Below are positions 15,530-23,334 of a DNA stretch of 35,384 bases, in pieces (positions within the stretch are counted from its first letter, which is position 1; each line of letters begins with the position of its first letter). The position numbers were made by a program, and so were the translations under genes. The notes under the pieces are model-generated. The model was not told the DNA's origin, made no database searches, and was given only the letters and a program-made list of their open reading frames with translations. The stretch comes from Mycobacterium sp. PS03-16 (lineage in GTDB: Bacteria > Actinomycetota > Actinomycetes > Mycobacteriales > Mycobacteriaceae): the NCBI RefSeq assembly GCF_004570325.1, contig NZ_SPQO01000043.1, positions 1 through 35,384 of the forward strand. The letters run 5' to 3'.

Positions 15530-16446
15530 GCGAGGAGGCCGCACCCGTCACCGGCCCGCCGCGCAACCTCGCCGCGGGCATCGTCAAGGCCATCCGGCCC
15601 CGGCAGTGGGTCAAGAACCTGCTGGTGCTGGCGGCCCCGCTGGTCGCGCTCGGTGACGACCGGTTCACCTACGACTACCGCGAGATCCTCATCAAGGTCT
15701 CGGTGGCGTTCGTCGTGTTCTGCCTGGCCGCCTCGAGCGTCTACCTGGTCAACGACGCCCGCGACGTCGAAGCCGACCGCCAGCACCCGACCAAACGCTT
15801 CCGGCCGATCGCCGCGGGAGTGGTGCCCGTGAATCTGGCCTACACGCTGGCCGTGGTGCTGGGGATCGCGTCACTGGGCATCTCATGGCTGCTCTCACCC
15901 AATCTCGCGCTGGTGATGGCGATCTACATCGCGATCCAGCTGGCCTACTGCTTCGGGCTCAAACATCAAGCGGTGCTGGACATCTGCATCGTGTCGTCGG
16001 GCTTCCTGATCCGGGCGATCGCCGGCGGCGTGGCCGCGGCGATCCCGCTGTCGCAGTGGTTCCTGCTCGTCATGGCCTTCGGCTCGCTGTTCATGGCGGC
16101 CGGAAAGCGTTACGCCGAACTGCAACTCGCCGAACGGACCGGCGCCAAGATCCGCAAGTCGCTGGAGAGCTACACCACCACTTATCTGCGGTTCGTGTGG
16201 ACGCTGTCGGCGACCGCGGTGGTGCTGTGCTACGGCCTGTGGGCGTTCGGACGCGACGATCAGGGCGGCACGTCCTGGTTCGTGGTGTCCATGATCCCGT
16301 TCACGATCGCGATCCTGCGCTACGCCGTCGACGTCGACGGCGGAATGGCCGGTGAGCCCGAGGAGATCGCGCTGCGCGACCGGGTGCTGCAGTTCCTCGC
16401 CGTGGCGTGGATCGGGACAGTCGGTGCGGCCGTCATCTTCGGCTGA
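15526..16446 (+). CDS. ubiA: Decaprenyl-phosphate phosphoribosyltransferase (DPPR synthase, UbiA family)
   Basis: This membrane enzyme joins phosphoribosyl pyrophosphate to decaprenyl phosphate, the first committed step to decaprenylphosphoryl-arabinose, the sole arabinan donor. The 306-residue product has about nine hydrophobic helices. The first Asp-rich motif is N76-D77-A-R-D80-V-E-A-D84 in the loop after the second helix. The second conserved region is YAELQLAERTGAKIRKSLES (near 196-215). Length matches M. tuberculosis Rv3806c (302). Mutations in this gene are associated with ethambutol resistance in M. tuberculosis (established knowledge). ATG at 15526 is preceded by CGGAG with good spacing. 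It overlaps the proposed aftB start by 23 bases. Confidence 0.96.
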   Translation: MSEEAAPVTGPPRNLAAGIVKAIRPRQWVKNLLVLAAPLVALGDDRFTYDYREILIKVSVAFVVFCLAASSVYLVNDARDVEADRQHPTKRFRPIAAGVVPVNLAYTLAVVLGIASLGISWLLSPNLALVMAIYIAIQLAYCFGLKHQAVLDICIVSSGFLIRAIAGGVAAAIPLSQWFLLVMAFGSLFMAAGKRYAELQLAERTGAKIRKSLESYTTTYLRFVWTLSATAVVLCYGLWAFGRDDQGGTSWFVVSMIPFTIAILRYAVDVDGGMAGEPEEIALRDRVLQFLAVAWIGTVGAAVIFG

Positions 16447-18415
16447 CGGGCGTGGGCCGGCCGCCCGTCTGCTGCGTGGGCCGGCGTTCCCGTTCGATGT
16501 CTCCGTCCGCGTCAGCCTCTGGGTCGGTGTGGCGGTGGTGGCGGCGCTGTTCTGGTGGGGCGCGTGGCAGCGCCGGTGGATCGCCGACGACGGCCTGATC
16601 GTGCTGCGCACCGTGCGGAACCTGTTGGCAGGCAACGGCCCGGTGTTCAACGCCGGGGAGCGGGTCGAGGCCAACACCTCGACCCTGTGGACGTATCTGA
16701 TCACCGCGGGCGGGTGGCTCGGCGGCACCGTCCAGCTCGAGTACGTGGCGTTGGCGTTCTCCCTGGTGCTCAGCGTGCTCGGCGCGGTGCTGGCGATGCT
16801 GGGCACCGCCCGGTTGTACGCGCCGAGCCTGCAGGGCCGCCGTGCGCTGCTGCTACCGGCCGGCGTCCTGGTCTACATCGCGGTGCCCCCGGCCCGCGAC
16901 TTCGCCACCTCCGGACTGGAAAACGGTTTGTGCCTGGCCTATCTCGGCCTGCTGTGGTGGATGCTGGTGTGCTGGTCGCAGGCCCTGCGCCGGCTGCCCA
17001 CCGACGCGCCGTCGCCGCACGCGATGAGCCGGACGTTCGATGGCGCACTGGCTTTCGTCGCCGGGCTGAGCGTGCTGGTGCGACCCGAGCTGGCGCTGAT
17101 CGGCGTCGGCGTGCTGGTGATGATGCTGGTGGTCGCGCGCGGGTGGGGGCGCCGGCTGCTGATCGTGGTCGCCGGTGGTCTGCTGCCGGTGGCCTACCAG
17201 ATCTTCCGGATGGGGTACTACGCGCTGATCGTGCCCGGCACCGCGGTGGCCAAGGATGCGTCCGGGGCCAAGTGGTCGCAGGGCGCGACCTACCTGGCCA
17301 ACTTCAACCAGCCCTATCTGCTGTGGGTGCCCGCCATTCTGCTGACGGTGGTGGGGCTGGTGCTGCTCGGCACCCGCGGCCGCGGCTGGTGGGTGCGCCA
17401 TCAGCCGCCGCGCGGATACGGGCGGATCCGCAGGGTCGTGCAGAGCCCGTCGGCGGTGGTGGCGTTCATCGTCGTCTCCGGACTGCTGCAGGGCATCTAC
17501 TGGGTCCGCCAAGGCGGCGACTTCATGCACGGCCGGGTGCTGCTCACCCCGCTGTTCTGCCTGCTGCTGCCGGTGTCGGTGATCCCGGTGGTCATTCCCG
17601 AGGGCGGCCGGTTCAGCCGCGAGACCGGATACCTGCTCGCCGGCGCGACCACTGTGCTGTGGCTCGCCGTCGCGGGCTGGTCGCTGTGGGCGGCCAACGC
17701 GCCCGGGATGGGTGACGACGCCACCCGCGTCACCGACACCGGCATCGTCGACGAGCGCCGGTTCTACGCGGAGGCCACCGGGCACGCGCATCCGCTGACC
17801 GCCGCGGACTACCTGGACTATCCGCGGATGCGGGCGATGGTGGAGGCGCTGGAGAACACCCCCGACGGTGCGCTGCTGCTGCCCGCGGGCAACTACGACA
17901 TGTGGGATGTGGTGCCGGCCTACCCGCCGCCGCCGGACGCCGGCCCCGCCTACACCGGTCCGCACACCGTGTTCTTCACCAACATGGGGATGTCCGCGAT
18001 GAACGTGGGCCTCGACGTGCGGGTGATCGACCAGATCGGGCTGACCAATCCGCTGGCCGCACACACCGAGCGGCTCGAGGACGGCCGCATCGGCCACGAC
18101 AAGAACCTGTTCCCGGACTGGGCGGTGGCCGAGGGCCCGTTCTTCAAGGTGGAGCCGTATCTGCCGAAGTACCTCGACGAGGACTGGGTGGCCCAGGCCG
18201 TGGCCGCGCTGAAGTGTCCGGCGACCGAGGCGAAGCTGATCTCTATCCGCGACACGCTCACCCCCCGGCGGTTTTTGTCCAATGTGGCCAACGCCTACGA
18301 GTTCACCCAGTACCGGATCAACCGGGTGCCGCTCTACGAGCTGATCCGCTGCGGGCTCGACATCCCGCCGGCCATCCACCCGCCCTACACCGGGATGCCG
18401 GCCACCGGGCCGTAA
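16424..18415 (+). CDS. aftB: Terminal beta-(1-2)-arabinofuranosyltransferase AftB
   Basis: AftB is a GT-C membrane enzyme that adds the terminal beta-1,2 arabinofuranose residues of arabinan, using decaprenylphosphoryl-arabinose from the periplasmic side. Around ten hydrophobic segments occupy roughly the first 450 residues. The GT-C Asp pair is in RRWIADDGLI (after the first helix), followed by GNGPVFNAGERVEANTSTLW. A soluble C-terminal domain begins near WAANAPGMGDD. No in-frame ATG lies before the first helix. GTG at 16424 is the best start, giving 663 residues with a 23-base overlap into ubiA. The M. tuberculosis protein as I recall it (627) starts closer to VRVSLW. So the gene is certain and the start is not. 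Confidence 0.92.
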   Translation: MRPSSSADGRGPAARLLRGPAFPFDVSVRVSLWVGVAVVAALFWWGAWQRRWIADDGLIVLRTVRNLLAGNGPVFNAGERVEANTSTLWTYLITAGGWLGGTVQLEYVALAFSLVLSVLGAVLAMLGTARLYAPSLQGRRALLLPAGVLVYIAVPPARDFATSGLENGLCLAYLGLLWWMLVCWSQALRRLPTDAPSPHAMSRTFDGALAFVAGLSVLVRPELALIGVGVLVMMLVVARGWGRRLLIVVAGGLLPVAYQIFRMGYYALIVPGTAVAKDASGAKWSQGATYLANFNQPYLLWVPAILLTVVGLVLLGTRGRGWWVRHQPPRGYGRIRRVVQSPSAVVAFIVVSGLLQGIYWVRQGGDFMHGRVLLTPLFCLLLPVSVIPVVIPEGGRFSRETGYLLAGATTVLWLAVAGWSLWAANAPGMGDDATRVTDTGIVDERRFYAEATGHAHPLTAADYLDYPRMRAMVEALENTPDGALLLPAGNYDMWDVVPAYPPPPDAGPAYTGPHTVFFTNMGMSAMNVGLDVRVIDQIGLTNPLAAHTERLEDGRIGHDKNLFPDWAVAEGPFFKVEPYLPKYLDEDWVAQAVAALKCPATEAKLISIRDTLTPRRFLSNVANAYEFTQYRINRVPLYELIRCGLDIPPAIHPPYTGMPATGP

Positions 18416-18446
18416 CACTTGCGGCGCCGCGGCGATATCTCCGTCG

Positions 18447-18463
18447 GGTGTGTCGAACACACC
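18447..18463. promoter_or_regulatory. Perfect inverted repeat GGTGTGT-CGA-ACACACC
   Basis: Two perfect 7-bp arms with a 3-base centre lie in the 105-base gap between aftB and the Ag85C-like gene. The symmetry and size resemble an operator for a dimeric repressor. The tiny loop and lack of a T-run argue against a terminator. A looser inverted repeat GTGTGGT-CT-ACTACAC occurs at 19571-19586 before fbpA. Confidence 0.35.
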
Positions 18464-18520
18464 GCGCTCAACGCTGCCCTGATGACCGCCGTCCGCACGG
18501 CGCCGGAGTGAACGGAAACG

Positions 18521-19525
18521 GTGGTGGACCTGACGATGATCCGCCGTCGCGGTGTCGGCCACCGCCTGCTCCACGCGCTCCTGGTGCTGCTGACCGTCCC
18601 CGTGCTGTTCGGTGTGACCAACACCACCCCGAGCGCCCATGCGTTCTCCCGGCCCGGTCTGCCGGTCGAGTACCTCGACGTCTACTCGTTCGCGATGGGC
18701 CGCAACGTCCGGGTGCAGTTCCAGGCGTCGGCATCCGGCGGCGCGAAGGCCGTGTACCTGCTCGACGGTCTGCGCGCCCAGGACGACTACAACGGCTGGG
18801 ACATCAACACCGCCGCCTTCGAGTGGTTCCTCGATTCACCGGTCGCGGTGGTGATGCCGGTCGGCGGGCAGGCGAGCTTCTACACCGACTGGTACGCACC
18901 GTCGAACCTGAACGGTCAGGGCTATACCTATAAGTGGGAGACCTTCCTCACTCGGGAGCTCCCGGCCTGGCTCGCCGAGAACCGGCAGATCTCACCGGAC
19001 GGCAACGCGGTGGTCGGGGTGTCGATGTCGGGCGGGTCGGCGCTGACGCTGGCGGCCCACCATCGAAGACAGTTCCGCTACGCCGCATCGCTGTCGGGAT
19101 ACCTCAACCCGTCGGCGCCGCTGATGCAGCAGGCCATCCGCGTCGCCATGCTCGACGCCGGCGGCTTCAACGTCGACAACATGTGGGGCGCGCCGTGGGA
19201 TCCGGCGTGGACCCGCAACGATCCGGTGGTGCAGGCGGCGCGGCTGGCGGCCAACGGCACCCGACTGTGGATCTACTGCGGCCCCGGTGGCACCGCCCCG
19301 CTCGACGCCAACGGCCCCGGTCTGAATCCGGGGCAGGCGCTGAGCGCGAGCAGCCTCGAGGCGATGGCGGTCAGCAGCAACGTCGCGTTCCGCGATGCCT
19401 ACCTGGCCGCAGGCGGACGCAACGCCACCTTCGAATTTCCCCCGGCCGGCACCCACGCCTGGGGGTATTGGGGCGCGCAATTGCAAGCCCTACAACCCGA
19501 CTTGGTCGCCACGGTGAACAGCTGA
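18521..19525 (+). CDS. Antigen 85C-like mycolyltransferase paralogue
   Basis: Antigen 85 enzymes move mycolates between trehalose mycolates and arabinogalactan outside the membrane. This 334-residue precursor has a signal peptide ending AHA before the classic mature start FSRPGLPVEYL. The triad is present: S168 (GVSMSGGSA), E280 (SLEAM) and H312 (GTHAWGYW). A cysteine in IYCGPGG matches the conserved free Cys of Ag85C. Like Ag85C, it lacks the short disulfide loop found in Ag85A/B and has YTYKWETFLTRE. It departs from the family where LNPSEGWWP is replaced by LNPSAPLMQ and YYPQQF by HHRRQF, so activity or specificity may differ. GTG at 18521 was used; ATG at 18536 gives a shorter, equally good signal peptide. 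Confidence 0.9.
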   Translation: MVDLTMIRRRGVGHRLLHALLVLLTVPVLFGVTNTTPSAHAFSRPGLPVEYLDVYSFAMGRNVRVQFQASASGGAKAVYLLDGLRAQDDYNGWDINTAAFEWFLDSPVAVVMPVGGQASFYTDWYAPSNLNGQGYTYKWETFLTRELPAWLAENRQISPDGNAVVGVSMSGGSALTLAAHHRRQFRYAASLSGYLNPSAPLMQQAIRVAMLDAGGFNVDNMWGAPWDPAWTRNDPVVQAARLAANGTRLWIYCGPGGTAPLDANGPGLNPGQALSASSLEAMAVSSNVAFRDAYLAAGGRNATFEFPPAGTHAWGYWGAQLQALQPDLVATVNS

Positions 19526-19650
19526 TGAGCGGTCGGGGCGGGGCACGCTGAGGAGAAGGATTCGGCGAAGGTGTGGTCTACTACACGGGCAACGCGGCCC
19601 GTCCGGTGTGCCAGACCGGTCGCGGGATACGACAAAGGATAGGTAGGAGT

Positions 19651-20700
19651 ATGAAGTTCGTTGGGAAGATTCGCGACGCGGTGAAAGCCATGCCGCGCCG
19701 GCTCACGATCGCGGCCGCGGTGGCCGCCGTGCTGCCCGGCCTGGTGAGCGTCGCAGGAGGCTCGGCGACTGCTGAGGCGTTCTCGCGCCCGGGCCTGCCG
19801 GTCGAGTACCTCATGGTCCCGTCGGCGGGTATGGGCCGCGACATCAAGGTCCAGTTCCAGAGCGGCGGAGCCAACTCCCCCGGCGTCTACCTGCTCGACG
19901 GTCTGCGCGCCCAGGAGGACTTCAGCGGCTGGGACATCAACACCGCTGCCTTCGAGTGGTACCTGGACTCGGGCCTGTCGGTGATCATGCCGGTCGGCGG
20001 CCAGTCGAGCTTCTACAGCGACTGGTACAAGCCCGCGTGCGGTAAGGCCGGTTGCTCGACCTACAAGTGGGAGACCTTCATCACCCAGGAGCTGCCCGCT
20101 TACCTGGCCGCCAACAAGGGTGTGAACCCGAACCGCAACGCCGCGGTCGGCCTGTCGATGGCCGGTTCCGCCGCGCTGACGATGGCGATCTACTACCCGC
20201 AGCAGTTCCAGTACGCCGCGTCGCTGTCGGGCTTCCTGAACCTCTCCGAGGGCTGGTGGCCGATGCTGGTCGACCTGGCGATGGGTGACGCCGGCGGCTA
20301 CAACGCCAACGACATGTGGGGCCCGACCCAGGACCCGAACAGCGCGTGGAAGCGCAACGACCCGATGGTCAACATCGACAAGCTGGTCGCCAACGGCACC
20401 CGCGTGTGGGTCTTCTGCGGTAACGGCACGCCGGCCGACATCGGCGCCGGTGCGCTGGAGGGCAACAACTTCAACGCGAAGTTCCTCGAGAGCTTCACGC
20501 TGCGGACCAACGAGACCTTCCAGGAGCGCTACCTCGCCGCGGGCGGCAAGAACGGTGTGTTCAACTTCCCGCAGAGCGGTACCCACAGCTGGGGCTACTG
20601 GGGTCAGCAGCTGCAGCAGATGAAGCCGGACATCCAGCGCGTGCTGGGTGCGGTGCCGCAGCCGTCCCCGGCGCCTGCGGCCGCGCCTGCCGGTAACTGA
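19651..20700 (+). CDS. fbpA: Antigen 85A/B-type mycolyltransferase
   Basis: The 349-residue precursor has a 43-residue signal peptide ending AEA, and the mature protein starts FSRPGLPVEYL. With that cleavage the catalytic serine S169 becomes mature residue 126 and the Cys pair C130/C135 becomes 87/92, exactly the known Ag85A/B numbering. E280 (FLESF) and H312 (GTHSWGYW) complete the triad. The fibronectin-type motif FEWYLDSGLS is present. About seven extra residues lie between the serine and glutamate, and a Pro/Ala tail follows the domain. ATG at 19651 is preceded by AAAGGATAGGTAGGAG. Position downstream of aftB and upstream of fbpD supports the fbpA call. It is followed by a strong hairpin and so probably ends a transcript. 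Confidence 0.95.
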   Translation: MKFVGKIRDAVKAMPRRLTIAAAVAAVLPGLVSVAGGSATAEAFSRPGLPVEYLMVPSAGMGRDIKVQFQSGGANSPGVYLLDGLRAQEDFSGWDINTAAFEWYLDSGLSVIMPVGGQSSFYSDWYKPACGKAGCSTYKWETFITQELPAYLAANKGVNPNRNAAVGLSMAGSAALTMAIYYPQQFQYAASLSGFLNLSEGWWPMLVDLAMGDAGGYNANDMWGPTQDPNSAWKRNDPMVNIDKLVANGTRVWVFCGNGTPADIGAGALEGNNFNAKFLESFTLRTNETFQERYLAAGGKNGVFNFPQSGTHSWGYWGQQLQQMKPDIQRVLGAVPQPSPAPAAAPAGN

Positions 20701-20726
20701 CACTCGGCAGCAGCCACGACACGATC

Positions 20727-20760
20727 GGCGGCGGTGATCCCTTCGGGGGTCGCCGCCGCC
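20727..20760 (+). terminator. UUCG-loop hairpin terminator after fbpA
   Basis: A 15-bp GC-rich stem with two G-T wobbles (20727-20741 with 20746-20760) closes on the very stable tetraloop C-TTCG-G. It begins 26 bases after the fbpA stop and is followed by TCGTCGTTTG, a weak T-rich tail. This is the strongest terminator-like structure noticed in the window. Confidence 0.8.
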
Positions 20761-20862
20761 TCGTCGTTTGCGGGGCCTTTCCGGCGCGACCCCGGTGGCC
20801 GGTGTGATTCACTACCTTGCGGGTGGGTCGGGTGACATCGGCTACGGGACATGAGGTGGGCA

Positions 20863-21759
20863 ATGAGGCGTGCGTTGATCCGGGCGGTGCTGTCCGTGGT
20901 GCTGACCGCGGGACTGTGGGGGGCCGTCGGAACCACCTCGCAGACGACCGCGAGCGCGCAGGGCGTCGAGTACCTGATGGTGCCGTCGGCGGCAATGGGC
21001 CGCGCCATCCCCGTCGCGTTCCAGGGCGGCGGACCGCACGCGGTGTTCCTGCTCGACGCGTTCAACGCCGCGCCGGAGGTCAGCAACTGGGTGACCGCGG
21101 GCAACGCGATGAACACCCTGGCCGGTAAGGGCATCTCGGTGGCCGCCCCGGCGGGCGGCGCGTGGAGTCTCTACACCAACTGGGAGCAGGACGGCAGCCG
21201 CCAGTGGGAGACGTTCCTGTCCACCGAGCTGCCGAACTGGCTGGCCGCCAACAAGGGCCTCGCGCCCGGCGGGCACGGCATCGTCGGCGCTGCCCAGGGC
21301 GGCACCGGCGCAATGATGATGGCCACCTTCCACCCCGACCGGTTCCGCTACGCCGGCTCGATGTCGGGGTTCATGACGCCGTCGGCCACCGCGCTCAACG
21401 GCGCGATCACCGCAGGCCTGATGCGCTTCGGCGGCGTGGACACCCGCAACATGTGGGGGCTGCCGCAGCTGGGCCGCTGGAAGTGGCACGACCCCGACGT
21501 GCACATCCAGCTGCTGGCCAACAACAACACCCGGCTGTGGGTGTACAGCCCGGCCACGCTGACCTGCGTGGACCCCGCGGCGATGATCGGCTACTGCGAT
21601 CAGGCGGCGGGCAGCAACCGAGCGTTCTACCAGCACTACCGCGGCGTGGGCGGTAGCAACGGCCACTTCGACTTCCCGGCCGGGGGAGAACACGGCTGGG
21701 GCAGCTGGGGACCGCAGCTGGCGGCCATGTCCCCGGACCTCGTGGCGGCGATCCGCTGA
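20863..21759 (+). CDS. fbpD: MPT51/FbpD, non-catalytic antigen 85 homologue
   Basis: A secreted alpha/beta-hydrolase-fold protein of the antigen 85 family without mycolyltransferase activity in the characterised MPT51. The 298-residue precursor has a signal peptide (about 1-31, ending SAQ) and the family opening VEYLMVPSAAMGR. At the nucleophile position the motif reads GAAQGG, so Ala144 replaces serine. The acid residue is also not recognisable, while a His remains in GGEHGWGSW. Highly conserved MPT51 blocks include LDAFNAAPEVSNWVTAGNAM and APAGGAWS. Role is likely ligand or fibronectin binding at the surface. ATG at 20863 has GAGGTGG just upstream; ATG at 20851 in the same frame is an alternative. 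A terminator precedes it, so it has its own promoter. Confidence 0.94.
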   Translation: MRRALIRAVLSVVLTAGLWGAVGTTSQTTASAQGVEYLMVPSAAMGRAIPVAFQGGGPHAVFLLDAFNAAPEVSNWVTAGNAMNTLAGKGISVAAPAGGAWSLYTNWEQDGSRQWETFLSTELPNWLAANKGLAPGGHGIVGAAQGGTGAMMMATFHPDRFRYAGSMSGFMTPSATALNGAITAGLMRFGGVDTRNMWGLPQLGRWKWHDPDVHIQLLANNNTRLWVYSPATLTCVDPAAMIGYCDQAAGSNRAFYQHYRGVGGSNGHFDFPAGGEHGWGSWGPQLAAMSPDLVAAIR

Positions 21760-21763
21760 CGCG

Positions 21764-21785
21764 CGCCGGCGCGAAAGCGCTGGCG
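21764..21785 (+). terminator. GAAA-loop hairpin after fbpD
   Basis: A 9-bp GC stem with one G-T wobble closes on a GAAA tetraloop (21773-21776), starting 4 bases after the fbpD stop. There is no T-run after it. It may be a tail-less terminator or an mRNA 3'-end stabiliser. A new -10 box follows at 21808. Confidence 0.55.
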
Positions 21786-21807
21786 GGAGCCACGATCGGT
21801 CAGCCGG

Positions 21808-21813
21808 TACCGT
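21808..21813 (+). promoter_or_regulatory. -10 element before DUF732 lipoprotein gene
   Basis: TACCGT fits TANNNT and ends six bases before GTG at 21820, as in leaderless mycobacterial genes. The intervening GGAGGG also looks like a ribosome site, but it sits too close to the start to work normally. The leaderless reading is therefore preferred. Confidence 0.4.
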
Positions 21814-21819
21814 GGAGGG

Positions 21820-22302
21820 GTGCAGCACACGGGCCGGCGGTTACTCCCGACGCTGCTCGTGCTGTCCGCAGTCGCCCTGTTGGCCGGCTGCTCGCTGGCC
21901 AACGACATCCTGGGCCGTAACGGCACCACCACGGCCGACAGCCCGCAGGCCGCACTGCCGGTGCCTGCGGACGGCGACAGCCGCGGGGACATGCCGTCGG
22001 CCCCGGAGGGCGCGGGTCAGCCCGGTGCGTTGACGGTGACCGTCCCGCAGCGCCGCTACCTCGACGCGCTGTCCGCCGCCGGGGTGCGGCCGTCGAGCGA
22101 TCTGCGCGCGCTGTCGATCGGCTCCGCGGTCTGCCAGGCGCACGCCGCCAAACACGGCGCCCAGGCGATGTGGGATTTCATCATGCCGCTGGTGCGCAGC
22201 GACCTGCGCGCCACCCGGCCGAGCTCGATGCGCACCACCGCGGGCGAGATCAGCGCCGCGACGGGCGACTACATTCGCATCGCAACCGAACGACTCTGCT
22301 GA
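21820..22302 (+). CDS. DUF732-domain lipoprotein
   Basis: A 160-residue exported lipoprotein. The N-terminus is a lipoprotein signal (RRLLPTLLVLSAVALLAGC) with lipobox LAGC and lipidated Cys at about 24. A low-complexity Pro/Gly/Ala linker (about 35-70) follows. The C-terminal domain has the DUF732 style (RRYLDALSAAGV, two Cys at about 106 and 160, helices ending in DYIRIATERLC), and the two cysteines probably form a disulfide. DUF732 proteins are small secreted mycobacterial proteins of unknown function. It sits between fbpD and the Rv3802c-like gene, 24 bases before the latter, so it is probably co-transcribed with it. I do not recall it in the M. tuberculosis order, but M. smegmatis has a gene at this position. 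Confidence 0.85.
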   Translation: MQHTGRRLLPTLLVLSAVALLAGCSLANDILGRNGTTTADSPQAALPVPADGDSRGDMPSAPEGAGQPGALTVTVPQRRYLDALSAAGVRPSSDLRALSIGSAVCQAHAAKHGAQAMWDFIMPLVRSDLRATRPSSMRTTAGEISAATGDYIRIATERLC

Positions 22303-22326
22303 CATACGCCAGGAGCCGATTGATCC

Positions 22327-23334
22327 ATGCCGAACCCGAGTCGACGTAAACGACACCGCATACTCGCCCTGGCCGCCGCCGGGGCGATGACGTTGGTGGT
22401 GGTGCTGGTCGTGGCGATCATCGTGGTGGTGATGCGTCGGCCCGACACTCCGCCCACGGCGGTGCCGCCCACCGCGGTCCCGCCGACGGGCGTGCCGTCG
22501 ACCGGCAAGCCGAGGCCGGAGTTCCAGGACGCCAGCTGCCCGGATGTGCAGATGATCTCGATCCCCGGCACGTGGGAGTCCTCACCGCAGATGGACCCGT
22601 TCAATCCGGTGCAGTTCCCGATCGCGCTGCTGCTCAATGTGAGCAATCCGATCCGCGCCGAGTTCGGCACCGACCGGGTCGAGGTGTTCACGGTTCCCTA
22701 CACCGCGCAGTTCCACAATCCGTTCTCGGCGGACAACCAGATGTCCTACAACGACAGCCGCGCCGAAGGCACTCAGGCGGCGGTCCGGGCGATGACCGAC
22801 ATGAACAACCGCTGCCCGCTCACCAGCTACGTGCTGGTCGGCTTCTCCCAGGGCGCGGTGATCGCCGGCGACATCGCCAGCGACATCGGCAACGGCCGCG
22901 GCCCGATCGACCAGGACCTGGTGCTCGGGGTGACCCTGATCGCCGACGGGCGCAGGCAGACCGGCGTCGGAAAGGACGTCGGCCCGAACCCGCCGGGGGT
23001 GGGTGCGGAGATCACGCTGCACGAGGTGCCGACGCTGTCGGCGCTGGGGCTGAGCATGACCGGGCCCCGGCCGGGCGGATTCGGGCAGCTCAACGACCGG
23101 GTCAACGAGATCTGCGCGCCGGGGGACCTGATCTGCGCGGCACCCCAGTCGGCGTTCTCGATCGTGAATCTGCCGCAGACGCTGGAGACGCTGGCCGGCG
23201 GGGCCGGGCAGCCCATCCACGCGATGTACGCCACCCCGCAGTTCTGGAACGTCAACGGTCAGTCCGCGACGCAGTGGACGCTGGACTGGGCGCGGACTGT
23301 GATCGAGAACGCACCGCAACCAAAACATGGTTGA
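22327..23334 (+). CDS. culp6: Cutinase-like phospholipase/thioesterase, Rv3802c homologue (Culp6)
   Basis: Rv3802c is an essential envelope lipid hydrolase with phospholipase A and thioesterase activity in M. tuberculosis. The 335-residue product has a basic N-terminus, one transmembrane helix (about 12-36), then a Pro/Thr linker with PPTAVPPTAVPPTGVPSTG (about 41-60). The cutinase domain has triad S174 (GFSQG), D267 (GDLIC) and H298 (PIHAMY), one residue off the M. tuberculosis numbering S175/D268/H299 as I remember it. Conserved cysteines occur near 70 and 162 and near 262 and 270. It would be anchored in the membrane facing the periplasm. ATG at 22327 follows AGGAG at 11-base spacing. It lies just before fadD32 but is separated by a promoter-sized gap. 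Confidence 0.94.
   Translation: MPNPSRRKRHRILALAAAGAMTLVVVLVVAIIVVVMRRPDTPPTAVPPTAVPPTGVPSTGKPRPEFQDASCPDVQMISIPGTWESSPQMDPFNPVQFPIALLLNVSNPIRAEFGTDRVEVFTVPYTAQFHNPFSADNQMSYNDSRAEGTQAAVRAMTDMNNRCPLTSYVLVGFSQGAVIAGDIASDIGNGRGPIDQDLVLGVTLIADGRRQTGVGKDVGPNPPGVGAEITLHEVPTLSALGLSMTGPRPGGFGQLNDRVNEICAPGDLICAAPQSAFSIVNLPQTLETLAGGAGQPIHAMYATPQFWNVNGQSATQWTLDWARTVIENAPQPKHG

Noticed and set aside
16407..16598. ATG at about 16498 as the aftB start
   Set aside because: It is out of frame with aftB and leads only to a short GC-biased shadow frame.
18447..18463. LexA/SOS box, because it contains TCGAAC
   Set aside because: The mycobacterial SOS box needs TCGAAC followed by GTTCGA four bases later. Here only one half is present, and the symmetry centre is different.
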